In this document: positions 33,349-41,973 of the stretch, piece by piece | Numbering within the stretch: position 1 is the stretch's first letter | How the letters are laid out: the number at the start of each line of letters is the position of its first letter | NCBI GenBank assembly: GCA_016875335.1 | Contig: VGRO01000030.1 | Coordinates: 1-41,973, forward strand | Direction of reading: 5' to 3' | Source of the DNA: Deltaproteobacteria bacterium | GTDB taxonomy: Bacteria; Myxococcota_A; UBA9042 | DNA length: 41,973 nucleotides | Program-made: the position numbers and the translations under genes | The notes under the pieces: model-generated | Seen by the model: only the letters and a program-made list of their open reading frames with translations | Told to the model about the DNA's origin: nothing | The model's database searches: none

Positions 33349-34254
33349 ATGACCACCTGCAAGACGACCCTGGCGCGCGCCATCGCCGCGCTCGCCGTTG
33401 CCTGTGTCGCCGCGTGCGAAGAGGGCGACCCTGGCGCACTCACCGGCACCAGCAACGCCGACGCGATCGGCGGCGAGTTGACCGTGGGCGGCGCCGACAC
33501 CGCCGACTCGGCAGCGGACGGCACCCTCGACGCCACCCAGGCGCAGTTGGAGACCCAAGTTGAGGAGGCCTCGGCGGTCGAGTCCGCGGCCGAACCCAGC
33601 GGCGAAGTGGCCGACGTCGCCGCGGAAGTCGCCGCGGAGACGGTCGCTGAGGTCGCGACACCCGACATCAAGGCCGAGACCGTCGCCGAAATCGCCGACC
33701 CGTGCGCGACCAAGCTCGCCCAGTTCACCAAGCTGGCGCAGAGTTCGCTGGTCTGCAAGGAGTTTTTTGAGTGCCACAAGCTGGCGACGGCGGCGGCCAA
33801 CTGCCCGGACTGCCTGTCGTGGCACAACGGCCTGTCGGCCGACACCCAAAACCTGAACGACTACACGGCCGAATGGAAGAAGTCGGGTTGCGCCAAGGCG
33901 TGCGGCGGGCCCTGTGGCGACACCGTCGCCCACGTTGGGGTATGCACCGGCGGTCAGTGCGAGACCAAAGCGCTGTCGTGCAAGGAACTCGACGACGCCG
34001 CGGCCAAGGCGTTGGCGGCCGGCGCCAAGTGCACTGCGGATGCCGACTGCAAGTTCAAGGTGTCCAACACGCTCGGCTGCGGGTGTCCGACCTTCGTCAA
34101 CGTCAACGCCATGGGTCCGGGCAAGCCGCTGTTCTTGTACATGACCATGCTGGTCAAGGCCTACAAGGCCAAGACCTGCACCAGCGAAGTCACCTGCGCG
34201 TGCCCGGACCCGCAGACGGCCAAGTGCGTGGCCGGCGTGTGCATCGCCCAGTAG
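33349..34254 (+). CDS. Cysteine-rich secreted lipoprotein of unknown function
   Basis: This 301-residue protein has a signal ending in CVAAC (lipobox-like, Cys near residue 23), so it is probably a lipoprotein. An acidic, Ala/Glu/Thr-rich linker of about 90 residues is followed by a cysteine-rich C-terminal half with about seventeen cysteines, including CPDC, CGC and CAC. A helical ECHKLATAAANCPDCLSW segment resembles small Cys-helical bundles in other myxobacterial secreted proteins. No catalytic motif is seen. A weak GGAG lies about 9 bases before ATG. It is single, divergent from the J-pseudokinase operon and followed 133 bp later by a Ser/Thr kinase. Confidence 0.75.
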   Translation: MTTCKTTLARAIAALAVACVAACEEGDPGALTGTSNADAIGGELTVGGADTADSAADGTLDATQAQLETQVEEASAVESAAEPSGEVADVAAEVAAETVAEVATPDIKAETVAEIADPCATKLAQFTKLAQSSLVCKEFFECHKLATAAANCPDCLSWHNGLSADTQNLNDYTAEWKKSGCAKACGGPCGDTVAHVGVCTGGQCETKALSCKELDDAAAKALAAGAKCTADADCKFKVSNTLGCGCPTFVNVNAMGPGKPLFLYMTMLVKAYKAKTCTSEVTCACPDPQTAKCVAGVCIAQ

Positions 34255-34387
34255 CTGCGCTGGCGCTGCCGGGCGCCTGCGCGCTTCTTCGGCAGGCTGT
34301 GCCGCCGATTGCCTTTCGCCGGTCGCCGTGGCACCTTTGCCGGACCCGCATCCGCCGCGCCTTGGCGCGCCCCGGTGGACGTCGCCC

Positions 34388-36067
34388 ATGGCCGCACCCG
34401 ACCCGAACCAGCGCTTTTGCCCAGCGTGCGGCGCCTACGCGCTGGCGCAGACCTGTCCGGCGGACGGAACCTTCACGGTGGTGCTCAAGAAGTTCGCGGC
34501 GGGCACTGAAATCCGGCCGGGCGACGTGGTGGGCGAACGCTACAAGATCGTCAAGCCCCTGGGCGAGGGCGGCTACTCGTCGGTCTTTGCCGCCCAACAC
34601 GTGATCACGGGCCAGGAGACCGCGATCAAAGTGCTCAAGGCCGCCTGGCCGGGGCCCGACGAGCAGGCGGTGCGGCGCTTCTACCGCGAGGCGCGGGTGA
34701 CGGCCGGGCTCGCGCACCCCAACACCGTGCGGGTGTTCGACGTCGGCCAGACCGAGGCAGGCGCCTTCTGGCTGGCGATGGAGCTTTTGCACGGGCCGAG
34801 CCTGGAGCAGGTGCTGCAAGAGCGTGCCAATGGCAAGCCGCCCGACCGCGTGGGTCCGGGCGAGGTGCTGACCCAGGCCGAGTGCATCGAATTCGCCATC
34901 CCGGTGCTGCGCAGCCTGCACGAAGCGCACGGCCAGTTGCTGGTGCACCGCGATCTCAAGCCAGCCAACATCGTGCTCGCCAAGGTGGCTGGCGAGACCA
35001 TCGTCAAGGTGCTCGACTTCGGCATCGCCCAGACCCGCGGTTCGACGTTGACCACCACCGGCATGGCGCTGGGCACTCCGGCCTACATGAGCCCGGAGCA
35101 GTGCCAGGGCCTGGAGCTCGACGGCCGCAGCGACCTGTATTCGATGGGCATCGTGCTGTGGCGATGCGTGACCGGCGACGTGCCGTTCGCCGACGCCAAC
35201 CCGGTCAAGCTGATGCAGGCGCACCTGTCGCGACCGCTGCCGGACATCTGGCGCCGGGCGCGCACGCCGCTGACCCAACCATTCGTCGACGTGTTGCTCA
35301 AGGCGCTGCGCAAGGACAAGGACGCGCGCTACCAGCAGCCCAACGACATGCGCGACGCCTTGGAGGCGGCGAGCGGCGAGATGAGCCGCACGGCCATGGA
35401 CATGCAGGCGTTTCGCCTCGACGGCAAGGCGCCGCCCGCGCGCAACCGGCCGCGCAACTCACCGTCGCGGCCGTTGCAGGCGGTGGACCGGCCGCGCAGC
35501 GACCTGCAGCCGCTCGTGCGGCCGGCCAAGGTGCAACTGGAAATCACCGTGCCGAACCCGCCGCCGTCGAGCGCCCCTGTCGCCGCCGCGCCACCGCAGG
35601 CCGCCAAGCCGCCCGCCGCGTCGGTGGAGACGCCGCTTTCGCCCGCGCGGCCCGTGCGCTTGCGTCCGCGGCCGCCCGTGGAGCCCGAGTGGCCACCGAG
35701 CGACGATTCGCTGCGCTTGTCGCGGGCGCCTGCGCCCGGGCCGGCGGAGCCGCCCGGGCCGCGGCCGGTGTCGCAGCCCGTCCGCCTGCCCGACCGCCCC
35801 GGCCTGCGGTTGGGGTTGGCCCTCGAACAAGAGGATCCTGGGCTCATCCGCAAGGTGACGCTGGCCTCGGCGCCGTTGCGCGCCGACAAGGTCGCGGACG
35901 GCGACACCGATCGCCACAAGGCCCTGCACATCAGCCCGGTGCGCGAACCCGCCACGGCCGCCCCCAAGCCCAAGAAGGTGTGGCGCAAGACCATCCCCAT
36001 GCGCGGCGGCAACGTGGTCAGCGGCTTGCCTTCCGCCAACGAACCGGGCGATACAGAGCCGATGTAG
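34388..36067 (+). CDS. Soluble Hanks-type Ser/Thr protein kinase
   Basis: This 559-residue kinase phosphorylates Ser/Thr residues in target proteins. A short N-terminal Cys module (FCPACGAYALAQTCPADG) precedes the kinase domain over residues about 45-320. The ATP loop is GEGGYSSVF, the lysine is in AIKVLK, and HRDLKPANI, DFGIA and the SPEQ activation segment are complete, so it should be active. The C-terminal 230 residues are rich in Pro, Ala and Arg, without membrane helices, so the protein is soluble with a likely disordered tail. The start chosen is ATG at MAAPDPNQ with GGTGGA upstream; the frame opens 20 codons earlier with GTG. Targets are unknown. Confidence 0.93.
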   Translation: MAAPDPNQRFCPACGAYALAQTCPADGTFTVVLKKFAAGTEIRPGDVVGERYKIVKPLGEGGYSSVFAAQHVITGQETAIKVLKAAWPGPDEQAVRRFYREARVTAGLAHPNTVRVFDVGQTEAGAFWLAMELLHGPSLEQVLQERANGKPPDRVGPGEVLTQAECIEFAIPVLRSLHEAHGQLLVHRDLKPANIVLAKVAGETIVKVLDFGIAQTRGSTLTTTGMALGTPAYMSPEQCQGLELDGRSDLYSMGIVLWRCVTGDVPFADANPVKLMQAHLSRPLPDIWRRARTPLTQPFVDVLLKALRKDKDARYQQPNDMRDALEAASGEMSRTAMDMQAFRLDGKAPPARNRPRNSPSRPLQAVDRPRSDLQPLVRPAKVQLEITVPNPPPSSAPVAAAPPQAAKPPAASVETPLSPARPVRLRPRPPVEPEWPPSDDSLRLSRAPAPGPAEPPGPRPVSQPVRLPDRPGLRLGLALEQEDPGLIRKVTLASAPLRADKVADGDTDRHKALHISPVREPATAAPKPKKVWRKTIPMRGGNVVSGLPSANEPGDTEPM

Positions 36068-36200
36068 GCCTCTTTGTCCGCCGCAGCACTTGGAGATTGG
36101 AAAGCAATCGTTCGATCCCTCTCACATCAAGATGGAGCCGCGAGTCGGACATCTGGTCCGCGAGCCGGCGGTCCACCGACCAAGCAAACGGGGCCAAGAA

Positions 36201-36299
36201 ATGATGGATGAAACCACTTCCGGGCCTTTGGAGGGTGTATTCACAAAGAACGCCGACTGCGGCTCAGGATGCATCCCGGCATGCATTGTTGCTCCTTGA
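36201..36299 (+). CDS. Candidate short Cys-rich peptide (possible RiPP precursor)
   Basis: A 32-residue open frame starts with two ATG codons (MMDETTSGPLEGVF) and ends in a small core NADCGSGCIPACIVAP with three cysteines spaced C-x3-C-x3-C. The acidic, hydrophilic N-terminal half and the Cys/Gly/Ser-rich end resemble the leader-core layout of ribosomally made, modified peptides. The frame is open upstream to 36090, so a longer form of 69 residues is possible. The ribosome site is weak, and no modification, protease or transporter gene is in the window. It lies in a lower-GC spacer. It could simply be a chance frame. Confidence 0.25.
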   Translation: MMDETTSGPLEGVFTKNADCGSGCIPACIVAP

Positions 36300-36310
36300 T
36301 CCCTGCCTGC

Positions 36311-36329
36311 GGCGTGCCCGAAGCACGCC
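36311..36329. repeat. Hairpin after the candidate peptide gene
   Basis: GGCGTGC-CCGAA-GCACGCC is a perfect 7-bp stem with a 5-nt loop, 11 bases after the stop of the candidate peptide. No T-tract follows, so it is only a possible terminator or processing site. Confidence 0.45.
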
Positions 36330-36409
36330 TCAGTCGGTCGCCGCGCCGCGCCTCGCCTTCCGGGCGCCTCCTGACCCTCGTATCTTGAATGCACCCTCTT
36401 AGGTTTCGC

Positions 36410-38408
<1,999 letters not shown>

Positions 38409-38419
<11 letters not shown>

Positions 38420-38900
38420 CTCCCCGAAGCGCCGCTGGATCTGGGCAAGCCTGGCCGGCCTCTTGCTCGCCATGTGCGTGACCGCCGCGCCGCGCCGCTG
38501 GTATTCCAGCTCGTGCACGGGCAGCGGTGCGTGCGATGGCGACGGCGTGTGCGTGCAAGGCTACTGCGCGCGGTCGTGCACCGGAAGCGACGAGTGCGGC
38601 GGCGGCATCTGCATCGAGAAGCATTGCCTTGCGCCGAGCCTGGTGTGCAAGACCGCGCACTGCGCCGACGCCAACCAATGCACCATCGACCTGTGCAACC
38701 CGGCCGACGGCAGCTGCCGCCACGACCCGGCGTCCACCGCGTGCGACGACGGCGACGTGTGCACCATCGGCGACGAGTGCATCGACCTCGGCGGCGGCCA
38801 GGCGGCCTGCAAGGCGGCGGCCAAGTGCGACGACGGCGATCCGGCGACGGCCGATAGTTGCGACAAGGTCTCAGGTGTCTGCAACCACGGCGTCCCTTGA
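38409..38900 (+). CDS. Small cysteine-rich exported protein with CDDGD repeats
   Basis: This 163-residue protein begins with a signal-like hydrophobic segment ([18 protein letters not shown]) and then carries about twenty cysteines. Two repeat units, [13 protein letters not shown] and [12 protein letters not shown], belong to the same motif family as the giant protein at 217-6453. An earlier part has [18 protein letters not shown] and [10 protein letters not shown]. No lipobox is obvious apart from AMC. It starts 11 bases inside the acs end, in another frame, suggesting translational coupling. Its function is unknown; secretion and a disulfide-rich fold are inference. Confidence 0.75.
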
Positions 38901-39023
38901 CGTGTGCAGTTGACGATAACCGAGTTCAACCGCAAGCCTTTTTCGTCGCCCCTTGCTCCGGATCGCCAACGGGACTACAACCCGCCCCGCGCGCCCGGGG
39001 CCGTGAACCCGGATTGGCCGACG

Positions 39024-40661
39024 ATGCCCAGCTTTCCGAAAACTCCCGCGGGCGGCCCTGCCGACGACGACGACTTTGCGGCGCTGCTGGCCGAGGCGGG
39101 CACCGCGCGACGCACCCGCTACAAGCCGGGCGATCAGGTGCGCGGCCAGGTGATGCTGATCGGCGAGAAGACCGCAACGCTGCAACTGCCGGACGGCCAG
39201 GAGGGGCTGCTCGACCTTTCGGGCATGCGCGGCAAGGACGGCAAGCTCGCGCTGGCCAAAGACGACTTCGTGACCGGCTACGTGTTGCGCATCCGCGACC
39301 GTGTCATCGAGATCGCCCGCCAGATCGGCAAGTCGCAAATCAGCACCCAGGTGCTGCAAGATGCCGCGCAGAGCCAGATCCCGGTCGACGGCACCGTGAC
39401 CGCCAGCAACAAGGGCGGCTACGTGGTGGACCTCGGCAATGGTGCGCAGGGCTTCTGCCCCCACGCGATGATCGACGTCCGCCGCGTGGAGGATGCGGCG
39501 TCGTTGGTTGGCCAGCGCTTCCAATTCCGGGTGCTCGAAGTGCGCGGCGACAAGGACGTGCTGCTGTCGCGGCGAGCGGCGCTGGAGGAGGAGCAGGCCC
39601 GCAAGGCCGAGGATACGCGCAGCCGGTTGGCCGTGGGCGCAAAGATGTCGGGCACCATCACCAACGTGCGCGAGTTCGGCGCGTTCGTGGACCTTGGCGG
39701 CGTCGAAGGGATGATTCCAGCAAGTGAATTGGCGTACGGCCGCGTCAAGGTCGAGGACGTCGTCAAGCCCGGCGAGAAAGTGGACGTGCAGGTCCAGCGC
39801 ATCGAACCGGGCCTGGACCACAAGGGCCGCCCCGTCGAGCGCATCTCGCTGTCGATGCGGGCGCTGGCCGCCGACCCGTTTGCCGTGTTGGGCGACGAAA
39901 TCGAGCCCGGCCACATCCTGATCGGCCGCGTGCGCCGCGTCGAACCGTTCGGCGCGTTCGTCGAGCTGGTGCCCGGTGTCGAGGGCTTGGTGCACATCAG
40001 CGCCTTCGGTCGGCGCATCAGCGTGCCCGGCGAGGTCGTGCAGCCCGAGATGAAGGTGCACGTGCGCGTGCTGGCGGTGGACAAGGCGATGCGGCGGCTG
40101 TCGCTGGCCTACGTGGACGCCGACAAGTTGGCGGTGGTGCTGGACCCGGCGGCGGCGGTGCCCCAGAGCAAGACCGCGGCCCAGTTCGTGGGGGTGGCCA
40201 AAGTGGAGGCCGGCGACCGGCTCGACAAGGCCGCAGCCGCGGGGCTCGCGAACGCGCCGACCAACCAGCGCCAGGAAAAGCCGCGCGTGCCGTCGATCGG
40301 CGAACTGCTGGACGTCACGGTGGACAAGACCGAGTCGTTCGGGGTGCTGGTCCGTTTCGGCCAACCCGGCGCCATGGGCCGCGGCATGGTGCCCATCAGC
40401 GAACTCGGCCTCGCCCAGGGTGCGGACATCCGGCGACACCTGCCCGTCGGCACCACGTTCGCGGCGGTGGTCATCGACAGTCGGCCCGATGGCCGCGTGC
40501 GGCTGTCGCGCACCGGGGCCGAGCGGGCGCGCGAACGGGCGGAGGCCGACTCGTTCCTGGCCGCGCAGGCCCAGCAAGCCGCCAGGGGAGGCGTCGGCAC
40601 GTTTGGAGAACTGTTGCTGCAACGCCTGGGCCAGCCCGGCGCGAACCCCGCCAAGAAGTAG
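39024..40661 (+). CDS. Second multi-S1-domain RNA-binding protein
   Basis: This 545-residue protein has about five S1-like OB-fold repeats, beginning near residues 28, 117, 207, 298 and 430. Examples are [40 protein letters not shown] and [19 protein letters not shown]. The segment [14 protein letters not shown] resembles the linker after repeat 2 of ribosomal protein S1. The window already holds a standard rpsA at 6538, so this is a diverged S1 paralogue, perhaps an RNA-binding regulator. The first 25 residues are acidic (DDDDF). The start chosen is ATG at MPSFPKTP; no clear ribosome site is present, and a GTG 40 codons earlier, just after the preceding stop, is an alternative. A membrane protein gene follows 18 bp later. 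Confidence 0.85.
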   Translation: MPSFPKTPAGGPADDDDFAALLAEAGTARRTRYKPGDQVRGQVMLIGEKTATLQLPDGQEGLLDLSGMRGKDGKLALAKDDFVTGYVLRIRDRVIEIARQIGKSQISTQVLQDAAQSQIPVDGTVTASNKGGYVVDLGNGAQGFCPHAMIDVRRVEDAASLVGQRFQFRVLEVRGDKDVLLSRRAALEEEQARKAEDTRSRLAVGAKMSGTITNVREFGAFVDLGGVEGMIPASELAYGRVKVEDVVKPGEKVDVQVQRIEPGLDHKGRPVERISLSMRALAADPFAVLGDEIEPGHILIGRVRRVEPFGAFVELVPGVEGLVHISAFGRRISVPGEVVQPEMKVHVRVLAVDKAMRRLSLAYVDADKLAVVLDPAAAVPQSKTAAQFVGVAKVEAGDRLDKAAAAGLANAPTNQRQEKPRVPSIGELLDVTVDKTESFGVLVRFGQPGAMGRGMVPISELGLAQGADIRRHLPVGTTFAAVVIDSRPDGRVRLSRTGAERARERAEADSFLAAQAQQAARGGVGTFGELLLQRLGQPGANPAKK

Positions 40662-40679
40662 CGGTCGAGGGCCCTTGCC

Positions 40680-41973
40680 ATGGCCGGCCTGCTCGACACC
40701 TTGAGCCCCGACCAGACCCAGGTCTGCCGTCATCTTCCGTACCCCATCGCCGCAGTCTGGCAGCAGGTGCTGCAAGCCAGCAACGCCACCCAGTTGCAGG
40801 CACGGCTGCGCACCCAAGTCGAGGTGGTCGCGCGGCTGGTCGGTGTCGTTCTGCTTTGCGAGTACCTGCGCGGTGCGCCCGACCCCGGCATCGAAGCGGC
40901 CATCGACCATCTGCACAAGCCAGAACCGGAGGACTGGCGCGACCTGATTGGTCTGCTGTGCGACGTGCTGCAGCGCCGCGCCGACCCCACGGTCATGGTG
41001 CAACCGCTGGTGGGCTGGCGCCGCCGCCACGCGCACGCCGACCGCGACGGCTTGCAGCAACTGGCGTACGTGCTCGAACTGCGCAAGCAAGGCCTGACGG
41101 CCACCGAGATCGACGAGTCGTTCGAGGCCAGCAAGCACCTCGAAGACCTGCTGCAGGGCGTGCTGGACCTGATGGAGTCGCTGCGTTTTCTCGGCGCGTG
41201 GCGGCTGCTGCGGGTGGTGAAGCTGACGACCCTGCGCCACAAGGGGTTTGCCGGCCGGTTGCAGATCTTCGCGGGCGGAGCCGAGTCGCCCGATCCGGTC
41301 GCGGCCACCTGGACCGCGCACCTGGTCACCGACGCCGTGTACTTGCTGGACCCGCACGCCACTCAGGTACTGGAGTTGTCGCCGCTCGTGCGCATCCTGC
41401 CCCACCCGCGCACGCGGCGGCCGTTGTGTTTCCTGTTTTCGCACGCCGAGGCCTTGCAGCGGCCGACCCTGGTCCACGACCCGAGCGGCGTGCACGTGGA
41501 GACCTCGATCGCCGGCCCGGCGGGCGAGATGCCGCTGCGGCAGTGGCTGGACATGCGGCAGGTGCACGGCGCCTGGCTGGCCAACCAGGACAGCGATCGC
41601 AGCTTGTGCGTCGATCCGCAGGCCCAGCATTACCTCGCCGCCAAGCGCACGCTGCCCGGTCGGCCGATTTCGGGGCTGTCGACCCTGGCCTTTGGCCGGA
41701 CGCGCGGGTCGTCGATGTTTGGCAGGGGCCGACGTCTCAGTGTGGGCGTGCAGGTGACGTTGGCGGTGGTGGTCGCGGGCGCAGCGGCGGCGTTGCTGGC
41801 CCCGCGGTCGCCCCATCGTGCGCCAGTGGTCATTTCGGACGAGGCGGCAGCTCCCCTGGATTTGCACGCCGATGCGCGGCGGGCCGTGGTGGCCGCGGGT
41901 CCGACTTCGCCGACGGTCGCCCCTGGGCCGGTGGCCGCGGTCGCCCCTGCGCCGGTGCCCGCGGTCGCCCCTG
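40680..41973 (+). CDS. Partial single-pass membrane protein, unknown family (cut by window end)
   Basis: An uninterrupted frame begins with ATG at MAGLLDTLSPDQ and runs to the window end without a stop, giving at least 431 residues. It starts 18 bp after the S1 paralogue and is probably co-transcribed. Residues about 18-240 are helical, with LPYPIAAVWQQVL and, later, GWRRRHAHADRDG. Residues about 240-350 look mixed alpha/beta. One membrane helix (GVQVTLAVVVAGAAAALLA) lies near residue 358, followed by an Ala/Pro/Val linker that enters a 24-bp tandem repeat. I do not recognise the family. The long cytoplasmic part followed by a helix and a periplasmic linker suggests a signalling or envelope protein, but that is inference. 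Confidence 0.7.
   Translation, partial: MAGLLDTLSPDQTQVCRHLPYPIAAVWQQVLQASNATQLQARLRTQVEVVARLVGVVLLCEYLRGAPDPGIEAAIDHLHKPEPEDWRDLIGLLCDVLQRRADPTVMVQPLVGWRRRHAHADRDGLQQLAYVLELRKQGLTATEIDESFEASKHLEDLLQGVLDLMESLRFLGAWRLLRVVKLTTLRHKGFAGRLQIFAGGAESPDPVAATWTAHLVTDAVYLLDPHATQVLELSPLVRILPHPRTRRPLCFLFSHAEALQRPTLVHDPSGVHVETSIAGPAGEMPLRQWLDMRQVHGAWLANQDSDRSLCVDPQAQHYLAAKRTLPGRPISGLSTLAFGRTRGSSMFGRGRRLSVGVQVTLAVVVAGAAAALLAPRSPHRAPVVISDEAAAPLDLHADARRAVVAAGPTSPTVAPGPVAAVAPAPVPAVAP
41915..41973 (+). repeat. 24-bp tandem repeat at the window end
   Basis: GGTCGCCCCTG recurs at 41915, 41939 and 41963, exactly 24 bp apart, with near-identical intervening sequence. Inside the partial gene it encodes an eight-residue Val-Ala-Pro repeat, likely a flexible linker across the periplasm. 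Confidence 0.8.

Larger units (their letters stand above)
36068..36409. other. Lower-GC intergenic spacer, kinase / acetyl-CoA synthetase
   Basis: This 342-bp spacer is visibly less GC-rich between about 36090 and 36300 than the surrounding genes. It holds the candidate peptide gene at 36201-36299 and a hairpin at 36311-36329. A weak sigma-54-like match (TGGAGAT-TGGA-AAGC) begins at 36091; it has the right GG/GC spacing but poor consensus. Confidence 0.45.

Noticed and set aside
34330..34345. TGGCACCTTTGC before the Ser/Thr kinase as a sigma-54 promoter
   Set aside because: The distance between the GG and GC elements is several bases too short.
38871..41867. A minus-strand open frame of almost 1000 codons
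   Set aside because: It is antisense to the S1 paralogue and the partial membrane protein; S1 repeats on the plus strand are unmistakable.

Overview
This is a GC-rich chromosomal window with dense third-position G/C genes. It most likely comes from a Myxococcota-type bacterium (the old deltaproteobacterial group). The pointers are very large secreted proteins with CDDGNPCT-type cysteine repeats, a MopE-like CNGxDDNC motif, PilR/PilA with a sigma-54 promoter, Hanks-type kinases and many lipoproteins. No insertion sequence, phage gene, CRISPR array, tRNA or rRNA was seen. Twenty-four genes can be supported, one of them cut by the right end, plus one speculative 32-residue peptide gene.

Layout. 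1-6.5 kb: a nested inverted repeat, then a 2078-residue cysteine-rich modular surface protein on the minus strand. 6.5-10.9 kb: rpsA and an aldehyde dehydrogenase (both minus), then a dksA-like gene (plus). 10.9-16.3 kb: an 18-bp tandem repeat, pilA with a perfect sigma-54 promoter and an array of TTGTC/GACAA sites, pilR, mazG and a lipoprotein with a CBM9-like domain (all minus). 16.3-23.5 kb: a polytopic GT-C-like protein, an MBL-fold hydrolase, a 1272-residue beta-helix lipoprotein and thpR. 23.5-30.4 kb: sthA, an M23 peptidase, a CHASE2 adenylate cyclase coupled to a FecR protein, and a convergent sigma-70-family gene behind a second perfect sigma-54 promoter. 30.4-33.2 kb: a compact minus-strand set of J-domain/pseudokinase, von Willebrand A protein and small alpha/beta hydrolase. 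33.3-42 kb: a Cys-rich lipoprotein, a soluble Ser/Thr kinase, a lower-GC spacer with a possible Cys-rich peptide gene, acetyl-CoA synthetase, another CDDGD protein, a second multi-S1 protein and a partial membrane protein.

How genes may work together. PilR sits directly upstream of pilA, and the sigma-54 promoter with its activator-like repeats lies between them. The sigma-70-family gene also has a sigma-54 promoter, which suggests a sigma cascade. It converges on the cyclase/FecR pair, which looks like a membrane sensory unit. The J-pseudokinase/VWA/hydrolase set has no function I can name and is the best candidate for an undescribed system. The 36.2 kb peptide and the nested inverted repeat at the left edge are further unexplained items. 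All functional calls rest on reading motifs by eye; no database search was run.
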